Source: Flavobacteriales bacterium
GTDB taxonomy: Bacteria > Bacteroidota > Bacteroidia > Flavobacteriales_D > Sanyastnellaceae
DNA: 64,000 nt
Direction of reading: 5' to 3'
Assembly (NCBI GenBank): GCA_019694805.1
Contig: JAIBBG010000011.1
Location: 1-64,000 of the forward strand
Shown here: piece by piece, positions 35,772 through 45,400 of the stretch
Numbering within the stretch: position 1 is the stretch's first letter
How the letters are laid out: every line of letters begins with the position of its first letter
Notes under the pieces: generated by a model
Told to the model about the DNA's origin: nothing
Database searches by the model: none
Seen by the model: the letters and a program-made list of their open reading frames with translations, nothing else
Made by a program: the position numbers and the translations under genes

Positions 35772-36807
35772 GGTTGTTTACTTTCTGGTTTTTGATGTGT
35801 CGTGGTGATGACTGATAAATGCGCTCGATGATATCGACAACTTTCAATCCTTCAAGCGCATTGGTGGTGATGTTGTTTTTGCCCTGAATGGTTTCCACAA
35901 CGTTTTGAATGATGTAAACATGGTTAGCTGCTGAGCCTTTGTAATCACCATAATCGTTGGCAGGATTGGCTTCAGGAAGCACAGGCATGGTGTAGTTTTC
36001 TATTTCACAATAAGAAACTTCATTCATGTATTGTCCTCCAAGTTTGACCGTTCCTTTTTCTGCAACAACAGTGAGGCTGCTTTCAAAGTTGATTTTATGT
36101 ACGGAAGTTGAAAAGTTGATGGTGCCAATTCCACCATTCACAAAATCAAAACTTACAGTACCGGAATCTTCAAAGTCGGTGTTGTCGTTGTGGTTAAAGT
36201 CGCGGAAACGAGCCTGAATATTGGTGATGTCGCCAAACAACCAATACATGATGTCGATGAAGTGTGAGAATTGTGTAAACAAAGTACCTCCATCCATTTC
36301 TAATGAACCCTTCCAATTGCTTTTACCGTAATATCGTTGATCTCTGTTCCAATAGCAATTGATATTCACCATAAAAATTTCGCCTAACGTTTTGTTTTGA
36401 ATCAATTCCTTGATCCATGCGCTTGGCGGACTGTACCTGTTCTGCATCACACAAAATACTTGCTTGTGAACATTCAAGGCGCTGAATATGATTTTTTCGC
36501 AATCTGCTTTGGTGAGTGCCATTGGCTTTTCAATCACCACATGTTTCTGTTGCTCTAAAGCAATCAATGCATGTTCGGCGTGCAATCCGTTGGGTGAACA
36601 AATGCATACCACATCGCAGTCCGGTGTACGTCGCAACATTTCTTCCGGTGATGAATAGAATGGAACATCATAGGGGACAGCACATTCTTCCTTGCTTCTT
36701 ACATCGCACATGGCGAGTAACTCAGCATCAGGATGGCGAGTTACCATCTCTGCGTGCCTTTTTCCAATATGACCGCTACCAATTACAGCAAATTTTATTT
36801 TACCCAT
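35749..36807 (-). CDS. Gfo/Idh/MocA-family sugar-nucleotide oxidoreductase
   Basis: 352 residues. N-terminal Rossmann fold GSGHIGKRHAEMV, then VCICSPNGLHAEHALIALEQ and the EKPMALTKAD motif with catalytic Lys. The C-terminal domain includes GGTLFTQFSHFIDIMYWLFGD. It is similar in layout to WlbA/WbpB 3-dehydrogenases of UDP-N-acetylhexosaminuronate, but the specificity is inferred from context. First gene of the polysaccharide operon. Confidence 0.88.
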   Translation of the reverse strand: MGKIKFAVIGSGHIGKRHAEMVTRHPDAELLAMCDVRSKEECAVPYDVPFYSSPEEMLRRTPDCDVVCICSPNGLHAEHALIALEQQKHVVIEKPMALTKADCEKIIFSALNVHKQVFCVMQNRYSPPSAWIKELIQNKTLGEIFMVNINCYWNRDQRYYGKSNWKGSLEMDGGTLFTQFSHFIDIMYWLFGDITNIQARFRDFNHNDNTDFEDSGTVSFDFVNGGIGTINFSTSVHKINFESSLTVVAEKGTVKLGGQYMNEVSYCEIENYTMPVLPEANPANDYGDYKGSAANHVYIIQNVVETIQGKNNITTNALEGLKVVDIIERIYQSSPRHIKNQKVNNLVAQSGQ

Positions 36808-36942
36808 GATGTCATAACTTCTATGAAGGCGTGAAATTAATGCAGTTTGCCCCGTGACGGCGTTGAGCAGTGAAGTTTATAAACGACAGGCGACCAACTG
36901 ATATTTGATATCAGTGATTTCTGTAATGACTTGTTCTTATGA

Positions 36943-39201
36943 TCAATCTCGCGCCGACCTATTGAATAGGATATATCCAAAATTGAAAATGAAGCTCCAC
37001 GGCTCTTCTTTTTTATCGTAATAATTGGCAGAAAGCGAAAGTGGTCCCAGTGGTGAGTGGAATATGACAGAACCGGAACCTATGTAATACTGCTGTCGCT
37101 GCCAATCATATTCTGCTTCATTGAATGAATTCTGTACAATTGCTCCAAATGGATTGAACATATATCCTTCCATTCGAATGTCGAAATTTTTCCCCGGTGA
37201 AATCACAAACATCAATCCTCCGGCAGCGTAGTTATGTGCCCTGTAATGGGGAAGGAAAAGTGTCTTGCTTTCCGCAATGGGCATATAGGCTGGAGCCGCA
37301 ATACTCGAGGCAATATAGTTATGGAAAAAATCCTGAGTGCTACCAACAGCTTCAAGATTGAATCCTACATGAAGGGCATTGTGGTTCAGGAAAAAATTGC
37401 TGTATTGCAGTTTCAACGTATACCAAATGTGATCTGTTTTTGTGGTGTCTCGGATGGCAGAAGTAGAGCCTGGAATTGTTGACTCGACACCCAGGACACC
37501 TTTTGCACTCAAGGAAAGAAAAGTTCCTTTGTTGGCAAATTGTTTTTTGTTCAAAGTGTTTCTTTCCCACGTAACACGAGCTATACCCGCATCGAAATCC
37601 GTTTGATCCGCTGTATCAGTGCTGATGAAATCAGGTGTCTGATAGTATTGGTCAAACATGTATGCATATATCAAGTCTGTTCGGATCATACCCTTATTCC
37701 CTGCAGGAGCAGAAATACTCAAGTTGCCAAACCGTTCATTCATCAACACAAATGAAGGCTTCACATCTTCAAAAAATGTTGCCAGACTTTTATAATAATC
37801 CCAGCGATTGAAGGTGAATCCACCTTGTAAGGAAATGGGATAAACACCCGAAATATCCCATCTCACATTGCCATTGACAGATCCATAGAATCTTCCGAAG
37901 TACGTATTGGCCGAAAGCGTCGCAGACGTGATCCCAAATACATTGTAACGCAAACCGATGAAGGCGGTGTTGATAGAACGAGAAGAATAATTTCCACCAA
38001 AGGAAAGCATCAGGTCTTTTTCTTTTTTCACATCCAAAACCAATGAATACATGCCTGACTTGCTATTGTATTTCGCTACAGGAAAAATGGATTTGATTTT
38101 GTCGTCATCAAATATTCTGAAATAAGGACGCTTGAGTTTATCGAGAGGAATCGGATCATTTTTACGACCCATGATTTTTCTGACATAATTTTTTTGAGAT
38201 TTGTCGAGACCTTCAATCTCAATTTGCTCTATAACGATAGGTTTGAACTTTGACCTGAATTTTTTTCTGGCTGCATTTTTTTCTTCCAAACTTACCCTGC
38301 GAGGAATCATCTTACGAATGACATTGATGCTGTCCATGGTGGTCTGATATCCCACTTCCGCTGCGGTGCCCATCATATCAAAATCGAATGTTCCGATATT
38401 GTCGAGCTCCGGTTCGATCACGATGGTGTTCTCACAAAGCTTTGAATATTCTGAACGGAATAAAATCATGGATTGAAGTTGCGAGAAGATGTCATCTTCG
38501 TCGGGGCCTGTCACAATACCCGAAACATTGCACCCCAGGATGACATCGGGTAAAAATTCAGAATAGATGACATCGACAGGGAAGTTGTTGTAGATCCCTC
38601 CGTCGAAAAGCAAATTGCCATCAACCCTGCGCGGCGGTAAATAAAACGGGTAAGTGCAAGAAGCCCTGGCTGCTATGTTAATCGGACCGTTGCGGAAAAT
38701 GATTTGTCGCTTGTGTTCGATGTCAGCCGCAATACATCTCAATGGGATAAAAAGACTATCGAAATCTCCGCCCGAAACAGCGTCGGCTTGACTAAAATCT
38801 TCCATAAAATTCCAATCCATCAAAACTGGATTGATTAAATTGGTAGGAAGTGAATTGGAAAAACTTTTACCCCCGCCATATTTCAAATTCACAAATCCGG
38901 CGTCTGCATCGTAGTGTTTGAAATAGAATTGCAGTTGATCCGGCATATAGCCTGTGGCCATATGGCTGAATTCTTCCGAACGGATCATACTATCTAACTC
39001 TGCAACACTGAATCCACTGGCGTACATGGCTGCAATGACTGCACCCATGCTGGTACCTCCGATATAGTCAATCGGAATATCATTTTCTTCCAACACTTTG
39101 AGAAATCCTACATGGGCAAGAGCAGTAGCACCGCCTCCACTGAGCACAACCCCAACCGTTTGTGATTTGCTGTCCATGACCATAAGAATTGCCAGCAACA
39201 T
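36943..39201 (-). CDS. Patatin-like phospholipase fused to outer-membrane barrel
   Basis: 752 residues from ATG 39201; TTG starts further up (39237, 39249) would give a longer basic n-region (KIIINFRHIT). A signal peptide ends near DSKSQ. The patatin domain (~20-300) has SGGGATALAHVG (oxyanion), GTSMG (nucleophile Ser) and DGGIYNNFPVD (catalytic Asp). A POTRA-like unit (~330-400, IEQIEIEGLDKSQKNYVRKI) and an Omp85-type C-terminal barrel follow, ending in aromatic NFGYILFNRSARD. This is the PlpD-type architecture, a surface or periplasmic lipase. Stands alone. Confidence 0.9.
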   Translation of the reverse strand: MLLAILMVMDSKSQTVGVVLSGGGATALAHVGFLKVLEENDIPIDYIGGTSMGAVIAAMYASGFSVAELDSMIRSEEFSHMATGYMPDQLQFYFKHYDADAGFVNLKYGGGKSFSNSLPTNLINPVLMDWNFMEDFSQADAVSGGDFDSLFIPLRCIAADIEHKRQIIFRNGPINIAARASCTYPFYLPPRRVDGNLLFDGGIYNNFPVDVIYSEFLPDVILGCNVSGIVTGPDEDDIFSQLQSMILFRSEYSKLCENTIVIEPELDNIGTFDFDMMGTAAEVGYQTTMDSINVIRKMIPRRVSLEEKNAARKKFRSKFKPIVIEQIEIEGLDKSQKNYVRKIMGRKNDPIPLDKLKRPYFRIFDDDKIKSIFPVAKYNSKSGMYSLVLDVKKEKDLMLSFGGNYSSRSINTAFIGLRYNVFGITSATLSANTYFGRFYGSVNGNVRWDISGVYPISLQGGFTFNRWDYYKSLATFFEDVKPSFVLMNERFGNLSISAPAGNKGMIRTDLIYAYMFDQYYQTPDFISTDTADQTDFDAGIARVTWERNTLNKKQFANKGTFLSLSAKGVLGVESTIPGSTSAIRDTTKTDHIWYTLKLQYSNFFLNHNALHVGFNLEAVGSTQDFFHNYIASSIAAPAYMPIAESKTLFLPHYRAHNYAAGGLMFVISPGKNFDIRMEGYMFNPFGAIVQNSFNEAEYDWQRQQYYIGSGSVIFHSPLGPLSLSANYYDKKEEPWSFIFNFGYILFNRSARD

Positions 39202-39412
39202 CGTGATGTGCCGGAAATTTATGATGATCTTCTGCAATGGGAGTGGCAATGGATTCTGGTAAATGGGTTGGTGCGAATATCGTGAGTAGGTCTAACCTGA
39301 TGTTAATTTCATGCGTGAATTTTCAACTCCAGTCGGGGAGTGGTCATTTTTCGAGGTTGAATTGCGTGATGGTGAATTTCATCCGCGGCTTCACAACTCA
39401 TATGATCGGATT

Positions 39413-40180
39413 TTATTTCATGGGATCAAATTCACACATGGCCGATCCATACCAACTCCAGTTTCTGCCATCGACAAGCCTGATTTCTGATTCAGGTAAT
39501 AAGGCTTGATAGTCGCTGATATGCTTGTTTTTAAAAGGAAAAGGTTCCGAGGAAAGCATGATGATTTCTGGTTTCGCAGCTTGCAAATCTTCTCTGGTGA
39601 TCATCGGATACCGTGAATCGGTGCGGTCTCCGAAAACGTTTTCAAAACCGGCATGATGCAATAGATCATGGATGAATGTATCAGAATTGATGGTCATCAT
39701 GGGTTCATGCCAAATGAGATAGGCTACACGCAGCTTATCGACGGACCGAAGTTCTTCGAAGTGTCGTGTGATCTGTCCGGTCAGGATCATGGCTTTTTCC
39801 TGACAACCAGTCATTTCACCTATAGATGCCATCATGTCCAAAGCACTTTGAATTGTCCTGACATCACTGATCCACACGGGCATACTTTGAGCCAGCGCTT
39901 CTAATGTGTTGCGGTCATTCTCTTCTTTATTGGCCAAAATGAGATCTGGTTGGAGCCATTGGATCTTTGATGGATCTGCATCCTTGGTGCCTCCAACTCG
40001 GGTTTTTGTGCGATACCATGTTGAGGGATGGGTGCAGAATCGTGTGATACCAACAACTTCATTTTCCAATCCCAATGCATGTAGTAGTTCAGTTTGAGAC
40101 GGAACCAATGAAACAATACGTTTGGGAATATCTGAAAGTCTGACTTCCCTTCCACACTGGTCCACCCAAATCATTTTCAT
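39413..40180 (-). CDS. BtuF-like metal/cobalamin-binding receptor without signal peptide
   Basis: 255 residues from ATG 40180; ATG 40198 would add six. Helical-backbone metal receptor fold: RIVSLVPSQTELLHALGLENEVVGITRFC, RVGGTKDADPSKIQWLQPDLILANKEEN, AYLIWHEPMMT and FGDRTDSRYPMITREDLQAAKPEIIMLSSEPFPF. Family members bind corrinoid or siderophore for an ABC importer, but no signal peptide, permease or ATPase gene is seen. The protein may be a cytoplasmic binding protein. It is divergent from dnaK across a motif-rich region. Confidence 0.8.
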   Translation of the reverse strand: MKMIWVDQCGREVRLSDIPKRIVSLVPSQTELLHALGLENEVVGITRFCTHPSTWYRTKTRVGGTKDADPSKIQWLQPDLILANKEENDRNTLEALAQSMPVWISDVRTIQSALDMMASIGEMTGCQEKAMILTGQITRHFEELRSVDKLRVAYLIWHEPMMTINSDTFIHDLLHHAGFENVFGDRTDSRYPMITREDLQAAKPEIIMLSSEPFPFKNKHISDYQALLPESEIRLVDGRNWSWYGSAMCEFDPMK

Positions 40181-40297
40181 GCTGACAAATGTCGGCATTA
40201 GACCGTTTCATGGCAGATTTCTGCCACAAGGTGCCGGCGCTTCTGACATGTTGTATAGGATCTCAGAGAATTCTGCCACAATTTCTGACAAACGGTC
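40180..40297. promoter_or_regulatory. Array of TTCTG[A/C]CA motifs upstream of dnaK
   Basis: Four copies of TTCTGMCA on the plus strand at 40219, 40241, 40271 and 40283, the first forming a TGGCAGA-tt-TCTGCCA palindrome (40211-40226). A near-palindrome TGCTGACA-aa-TGTCGGCA lies at 40180-40197, and GACCGTTT/AAACGGTC arms (40201-40208, 40290-40297) bracket the cluster. A likely regulator-binding array; the regulator is unknown. Confidence 0.5.
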
Positions 40298-40310
40298 GTG
40301 TTATTCTGAG

Positions 40311-40326
40311 TGGCACCAACATTGAA
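40311..40326 (+). promoter_or_regulatory. Sigma-54-like -24/-12 element upstream of dnaK
   Basis: TGGCAC-caaca-TTGAA fits TGGCAC-N5-TTGCW except for A in place of the -12 C. Predicted start near 40337, giving a ~35-base leader. The motif array lies 20-130 bases upstream, where activator sites for sigma-54 promoters usually sit. Inference only. Confidence 0.35.
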
Positions 40327-40371
40327 ATTCCGCTGCCGCCTTCGGGCATTTAATATCTGAAACCCAACAAA

Positions 40372-42288
40372 ATGAGTAAAGTAATAGGAATCGACCTTGG
40401 AACCACCAACAGCTGCGTGGCTGTTATGGAAGGAAATGAACCAGTTGTTATTGCTAACAGCGAAGGAAAACGCACTACTCCTTCAGTAGTGGCCTTTGTT
40501 GAAGGCGGTGAAAGAAAAGTTGGTGATCCTGCAAAACGCCAGGCGATCACCAATCCACGCAAAACAATCTATTCCATCAAACGCTTCATGGGAAGCAATT
40601 TTGATGAGTGTCAAAAAGAAGCCAGCCGTGTTCCTTATGAAGTGGTCCGCGGCGATGGAAATACCCCTCGCGTAAAAATTGACGACAGAAATTATACCCC
40701 ACAGGAAATTTCTGCAATGGTTCTTCAGAAAATGAAGAAGACCGCAGAGGATTACCTCGGACATGAAGTGACTGAAGCGGTGATTACTGTACCAGCGTAC
40801 TTCAATGATGCACAGCGTCAGGCGACCAAAGAAGCTGGTGAAATTGCCGGTCTTCAGGTAAAAAGAATCATCAATGAGCCTACTGCTGCGGCACTGGCTT
40901 ATGGTTTGGACAAAAAAGCCCATGATATCAAAATCGTAGTATTCGACTGCGGTGGTGGTACACATGACGTATCGGTACTCGAGCTTGGTGAAGGTGTATT
41001 TGAAGTGCTTTCTACAGATGGCGATACTCACCTGGGAGGTGACGATTTCGACCAGGTCATTATTGACTGGCTCGTGCAGGAATTCAAAAATGAAAATGGA
41101 AGCCAGTTCGATCTCACCAAAGATCCTATGGCACTGCAACGTTTGAAGGAAGCTGCAGAGAAAGCTAAAATTGAATTGTCCTCTTCAAGCAGCACCGAAA
41201 TCAATTTGCCTTACATCATGCCGGTGGACGGAATTCCAAAACACATGGTGAAGACTTTGAGCCGCGCGAAATTCGAACAATTGGCGGATAGCCTGATTCA
41301 ACGCACCATCGCACCTTGCGACAGCGCCTTGAAAAAAGCTGGTCTTTCTGTAAAAGATATCAATGAAATCATCCTCGTTGGTGGTTCCACAAGAATACCC
41401 GCTATTCAGGATGCGGTGAAAAAATACTTCGGTAAAGAACCATCTAAAGGTGTGAACCCAGATGAAGTGGTTGCCGTTGGTGCAGCAATTCAAGGTGGTG
41501 TGCTCACCGGAGAAGTGAAGGATGTATTGCTTTTGGATGTGACTCCGCTCTCACTGGGTATTGAAACCATGGGTGGTGTAATGACAAAACTGATCGAAGC
41601 CAATACCACCATTCCAACCAAGAAGAGTGAAACATTCTCTACCGCGAGCGACAACCAACCAAGCGTGGAAATTCACGTTCTACAAGGCGAACGCGCCATG
41701 GCGAAAGACAACCGTACCATTGGTCGTTTCCATCTGGATGGAATTCCTACTGCACCGCGCGGTGTTCCTCAAATTGAAGTGACTTTTGATATCGATGCCA
41801 ATGGTATCATTCACGTGAGTGCAAAGGATAAGGCTACAGGCAAAGAACAAAACATCCGCATTCAAGCATCATCCGGTTTGAGCAAAGAAGAAATCGAAAA
41901 GATGAAACGTGAAGCCGAAATGAATGCAGATGCTGACCGTCGCGCGAAAGAAGAAGCGGATACCATCAATCAGGCTGATACACTGATCTTCCAGACAGAA
42001 AAACAAATGAAAGAATTCGGTGATAAAATCCCTGCGGATAAAAAACAACCGATCGAAGATGCCCTTGCTGAATTGAAAAAGGCACATGCTGAAAAGGATA
42101 TCAATAAGTGTAAGTCGGCCATTGAACAACTCAACAATGTCTTCAGTGCAGCTGCAACAGATATGTACAATCAAGGAAATCAAGGCGGAGCTCCTGGAGC
42201 TGATCAACAACAGTCTTCGCAGTCTTCTGCATCCGATGCTGAAGTAACGGATGTCGATTTCGAAGAAGTAAAGGACGATAAGAAATAA
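40372..42288 (+). CDS. dnaK: Molecular chaperone DnaK (Hsp70)
   Basis: 638 residues, full length. The ATPase domain carries [27 protein letters not shown] and [16 protein letters not shown]; the substrate-binding domain begins near 385 with [17 protein letters not shown]. The C-terminal lid is followed by a low-complexity Gly/Gln/Ser linker and the acidic [12 protein letters not shown] tail. The phosphate-2 loop has Cys-GGGT-His in place of the common Leu-GGGT-Phe, a form seen in Bacteroidota. No dnaJ, grpE or hrcA lies nearby, and a strong terminator follows. Confidence 0.98.
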   Translation: MSKVIGIDLGTTNSCVAVMEGNEPVVIANSEGKRTTPSVVAFVEGGERKVGDPAKRQAITNPRKTIYSIKRFMGSNFDECQKEASRVPYEVVRGDGNTPRVKIDDRNYTPQEISAMVLQKMKKTAEDYLGHEVTEAVITVPAYFNDAQRQATKEAGEIAGLQVKRIINEPTAAALAYGLDKKAHDIKIVVFDCGGGTHDVSVLELGEGVFEVLSTDGDTHLGGDDFDQVIIDWLVQEFKNENGSQFDLTKDPMALQRLKEAAEKAKIELSSSSSTEINLPYIMPVDGIPKHMVKTLSRAKFEQLADSLIQRTIAPCDSALKKAGLSVKDINEIILVGGSTRIPAIQDAVKKYFGKEPSKGVNPDEVVAVGAAIQGGVLTGEVKDVLLLDVTPLSLGIETMGGVMTKLIEANTTIPTKKSETFSTASDNQPSVEIHVLQGERAMAKDNRTIGRFHLDGIPTAPRGVPQIEVTFDIDANGIIHVSAKDKATGKEQNIRIQASSGLSKEEIEKMKREAEMNADADRRAKEEADTINQADTLIFQTEKQMKEFGDKIPADKKQPIEDALAELKKAHAEKDINKCKSAIEQLNNVFSAAATDMYNQGNQGGAPGADQQQSSQSSASDAEVTDVDFEEVKDDKK

Positions 42289-42305
42289 TCTCTTTTCATA
42301 ACAAT

Positions 42306-42338
42306 AAAAAGCCGCTTCATCATTGAAGCGGCTTTTTT
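42306..42338 (+). terminator. Intrinsic terminator of dnaK
   Basis: 14-bp stem AAAAAGCCGCTTCA/TGAAGCGGCTTTTT (42306-42319 with 42324-42337), loop tcat, followed by T and AT. Confidence 0.92.
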
Positions 42339-42405
42339 ATTTATCCCCATCCTTCTCGTCAATTCCCTAGTCAATATTCCTTTTTTCATTCATTAAATTA
42401 TGATT

Positions 42406-42433
42406 GAAACCCTAAAATTGAATTTCCGTTAGA
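42406..42433 (+). promoter_or_regulatory. ECF-sigma-like promoter motif upstream of giant secreted protein
   Basis: GAAACC (42406-42411), 15 bases, CGTTAGA (42427-42433). Boxes similar to those at 2989, 3274 and 9303 but with a spacer one base shorter. The gene starts 41 bases further on. Confidence 0.35.
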
Positions 42434-42474
42434 GCGTGATGGTTCAGTGTCCCTATTAACCTGAGCCAGACCCT

Positions 42475-45400
42475 ATGACACCCTATACGATAAAGTCGAT
42501 TTTATTGTCGATAGCCATTGCTATGTCCATGACAATGGATGCCGCCTGGTCCATTAGACAGTCTACAGTGCAGATCAACAAAGGATCTGGTATTGTCGAT
42601 TATGCCGGCTCAAGGAATTATCTCGGTCAAACAGCATTCAAAGATTCTTATCTCGGAAATTTTACCGCTGGAGGAACTCTTGTGTTGAATGGTGGCTATA
42701 TGCATATGCGGCGGACTGCCACATCCAATGTTTGCACCGGAACCATGTATTACCGCCTTTACAAAGCGGGAGCAACTCCAGGTGCATGGATTGCTGTTAC
42801 ACTGCCTAATACTTCGGCAGTGGATGCAAGCACAACAAATTACAGTTCAGCTGCGATGAATGTGAATCTCCTGACTTCACTCACACCTGCAACATATTTT
42901 TTGGAAGTGTATTGGACGGCAACTGGACACTCGACATGCAGCACATGTTGCAGTTCGACATTGAATGACAATAATGGCGGTAATGGATTCAGGGCTTATT
43001 TCGACTATCAAATGTTTGACTCATTTACCGATGGCAACTTCACTTCATCGCCAGTTTGGTCTGGTGATAATGCTGCTTGGACTTTTCGCGAAACCTCGCC
43101 GGTGGCAGCAGGTGCTACCAGTTCAAAAACGCTTCGTTCGCGCGGTCCAAATACCACAGATGCGGAATACTTGAGTACACCCAACACAACCTGGAGCCCA
43201 ACGGAACAACATTGGTCATTTTGGTTGGGAAGAAATAGTCAGAGTTACACCACATCGAGCCGCGCTATCATCTGGCTTTATGCCAATGAAGCAAATCTGG
43301 AATCGGCCACTGTGGATGGATACCGCTTGGTGATCGGTGATGATAGTGGAGGCGATGAATTCCTATTTCAAGTGGTTACAAATGGTGTAGGAACAACCCT
43401 CATTACATCAGCGGCAATCACTAATGGCCTCACCGACATTGGTGTTTCTGTTCATGTGAAAAGGTTGACAAGCGGAGCGTGGACTCTGTACACTTCAACT
43501 TTGCCTACAGTCAATGGCGCCGGTCAGACTGCATTCTCGGACGCAGAAACAACGGCTACAGTCAATCAGGGAACAGCAACGAACAATACATACACGCCAT
43601 CTGGTACAGGTTATTTCGGTGTGGTATGTTATCATACTACCACGAATTCATCCAGAAATGCTTTGGAATTAGATGGTATCAACTTAAGAGCTGTTTTTCC
43701 TCTACAAACTACTGTTCAGTATACTACTGCTGCATCCTCAGCCGATGAAACAAGTGGATCTATGACTTTGACACTCTCGATTACGAATCCATCTGTTTTG
43801 TTTGCAACAAATGCAACTGTTACACTCACCAGTGGAAGCAGCTCGCGCGTTGGCGGATTTACTTCTCATGTGGTCACATTCCCGGCGAATTCATCAGCAA
43901 ACCAAACATTGAATATTCCAATCACCAACAATACAAATTGTGATGATTTGAGTAATCTCGTGTTTACCATTTCATCTGTTACAGGTGGAAGCAGTGCTGT
44001 GGCGAACACGCCTTCGCAAAATACCCTGGTGCTCACGGATGATGATATGGAATATCCGGTTTTCGAATCTGATGACTTCGAAACCGGTTTACTCACCGAC
44101 TGGACGCTTGCATCTGTTGGCTCCTGGACCGCCAGCAGCACTTCTCCAATCAATGGTAATTATTCTGCGAGACATGTCGCCACGGGAAGCAGCGGTCAAT
44201 CTTATCTGTCAGGTTTTGTGGATGACCAACCTCTCGATGGTGGAACAACCACATGGCAGTTTAATCTTTCACACTTTGGCATTGAGCCGGATCAAAATGA
44301 TAAGTTCTTGTTCTTCCTGGCAGCCAATGAATCAAACTTGTTCAGCGCAACGGTCGACGGGTATGCTGTGGGCATTCATCCTGCAAACGCATTCGTCGCG
44401 GACTATATCACACTTTGGAAGGTGGTGGATGGAACGCCGACAACAGCCATTGTGACCTCATCTTTGGATGTTGGCACAGCGCATAATGAGATCGGTTACC
44501 GTGTCACCAGAAGTGAAAGCGGTCTTTGGACATTGTTCTTAGATCTTGATGGAGGTTTTGACAATATGGTGAACCATGGCACAGGTACAGATCAAACCTA
44601 TGATAAACTTTCATATACTGGTTTGAGGTATGTTTTCAAATCTACAACCTCAGGTCAATTGGCTCTGGATGATCTATACATTACTCAGAAAGGTTGTAAG
44701 TCTACGTATTACAGTCGCGCAACCGGGAATGCTGAAACTGCTATCTGGTCTACCACGCCTACTGGTCCGGCAAGCACGGTGGTATCTTCACGTTATGCCA
44801 ATTTCGTTGTGCAGAATGCACATGTTGTCACTACAACAGATACATGGTTGTCTAAAAATTTGAATATCCAGTCTGGTGGAACTTTCGCTCAAGGTTCTCA
44901 TGAATGTGTGATCTTCGGAGATATCACGGTTCAAGGCACCTGGAACGCAGGTACAGGAACACTCTCATTCAAAGGTTCCGTAGACCAATACTTGAATCTT
45001 TCAAATCACATAGCATTGAATCATCTGAAAATTGATAATGATGGTTCTGATGTTATCTTGAATCCAACTTATGAAACGCGCGTCTATGGTATTGTATCCA
45101 CGCAAGAAGGAACACTACAGACCAATAATATGCTTGTCCTTAAATCAACGGCCTATGCTACAGGATCGATTGGTGAGATTTTAGCTACTGGCGATATCAT
45201 TGGACAGGTGACCATTGAGAGATTTATCCCTGCGCTGACAAATTATCCTTATGGAAGTTGGATGGCCATCGGAAGTCCGGTTCAAAGTCAAACGATTGCA
45301 GCTTGGGACGACGACATCATCACTTCTGGTTTTTTGGGAGCCGATTATCCCTTGCCATACAGCTTCAATAACATCGCTTACTACGATGAAACTGTCGCTG

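Noticed and set aside
40939..40990. Cys-GGGT-His variant in the DnaK phosphate loop
   Set aside because: The His form is, as I recall, common in Bacteroidota DnaK and the rest of the protein is intact; not treated as a defect.
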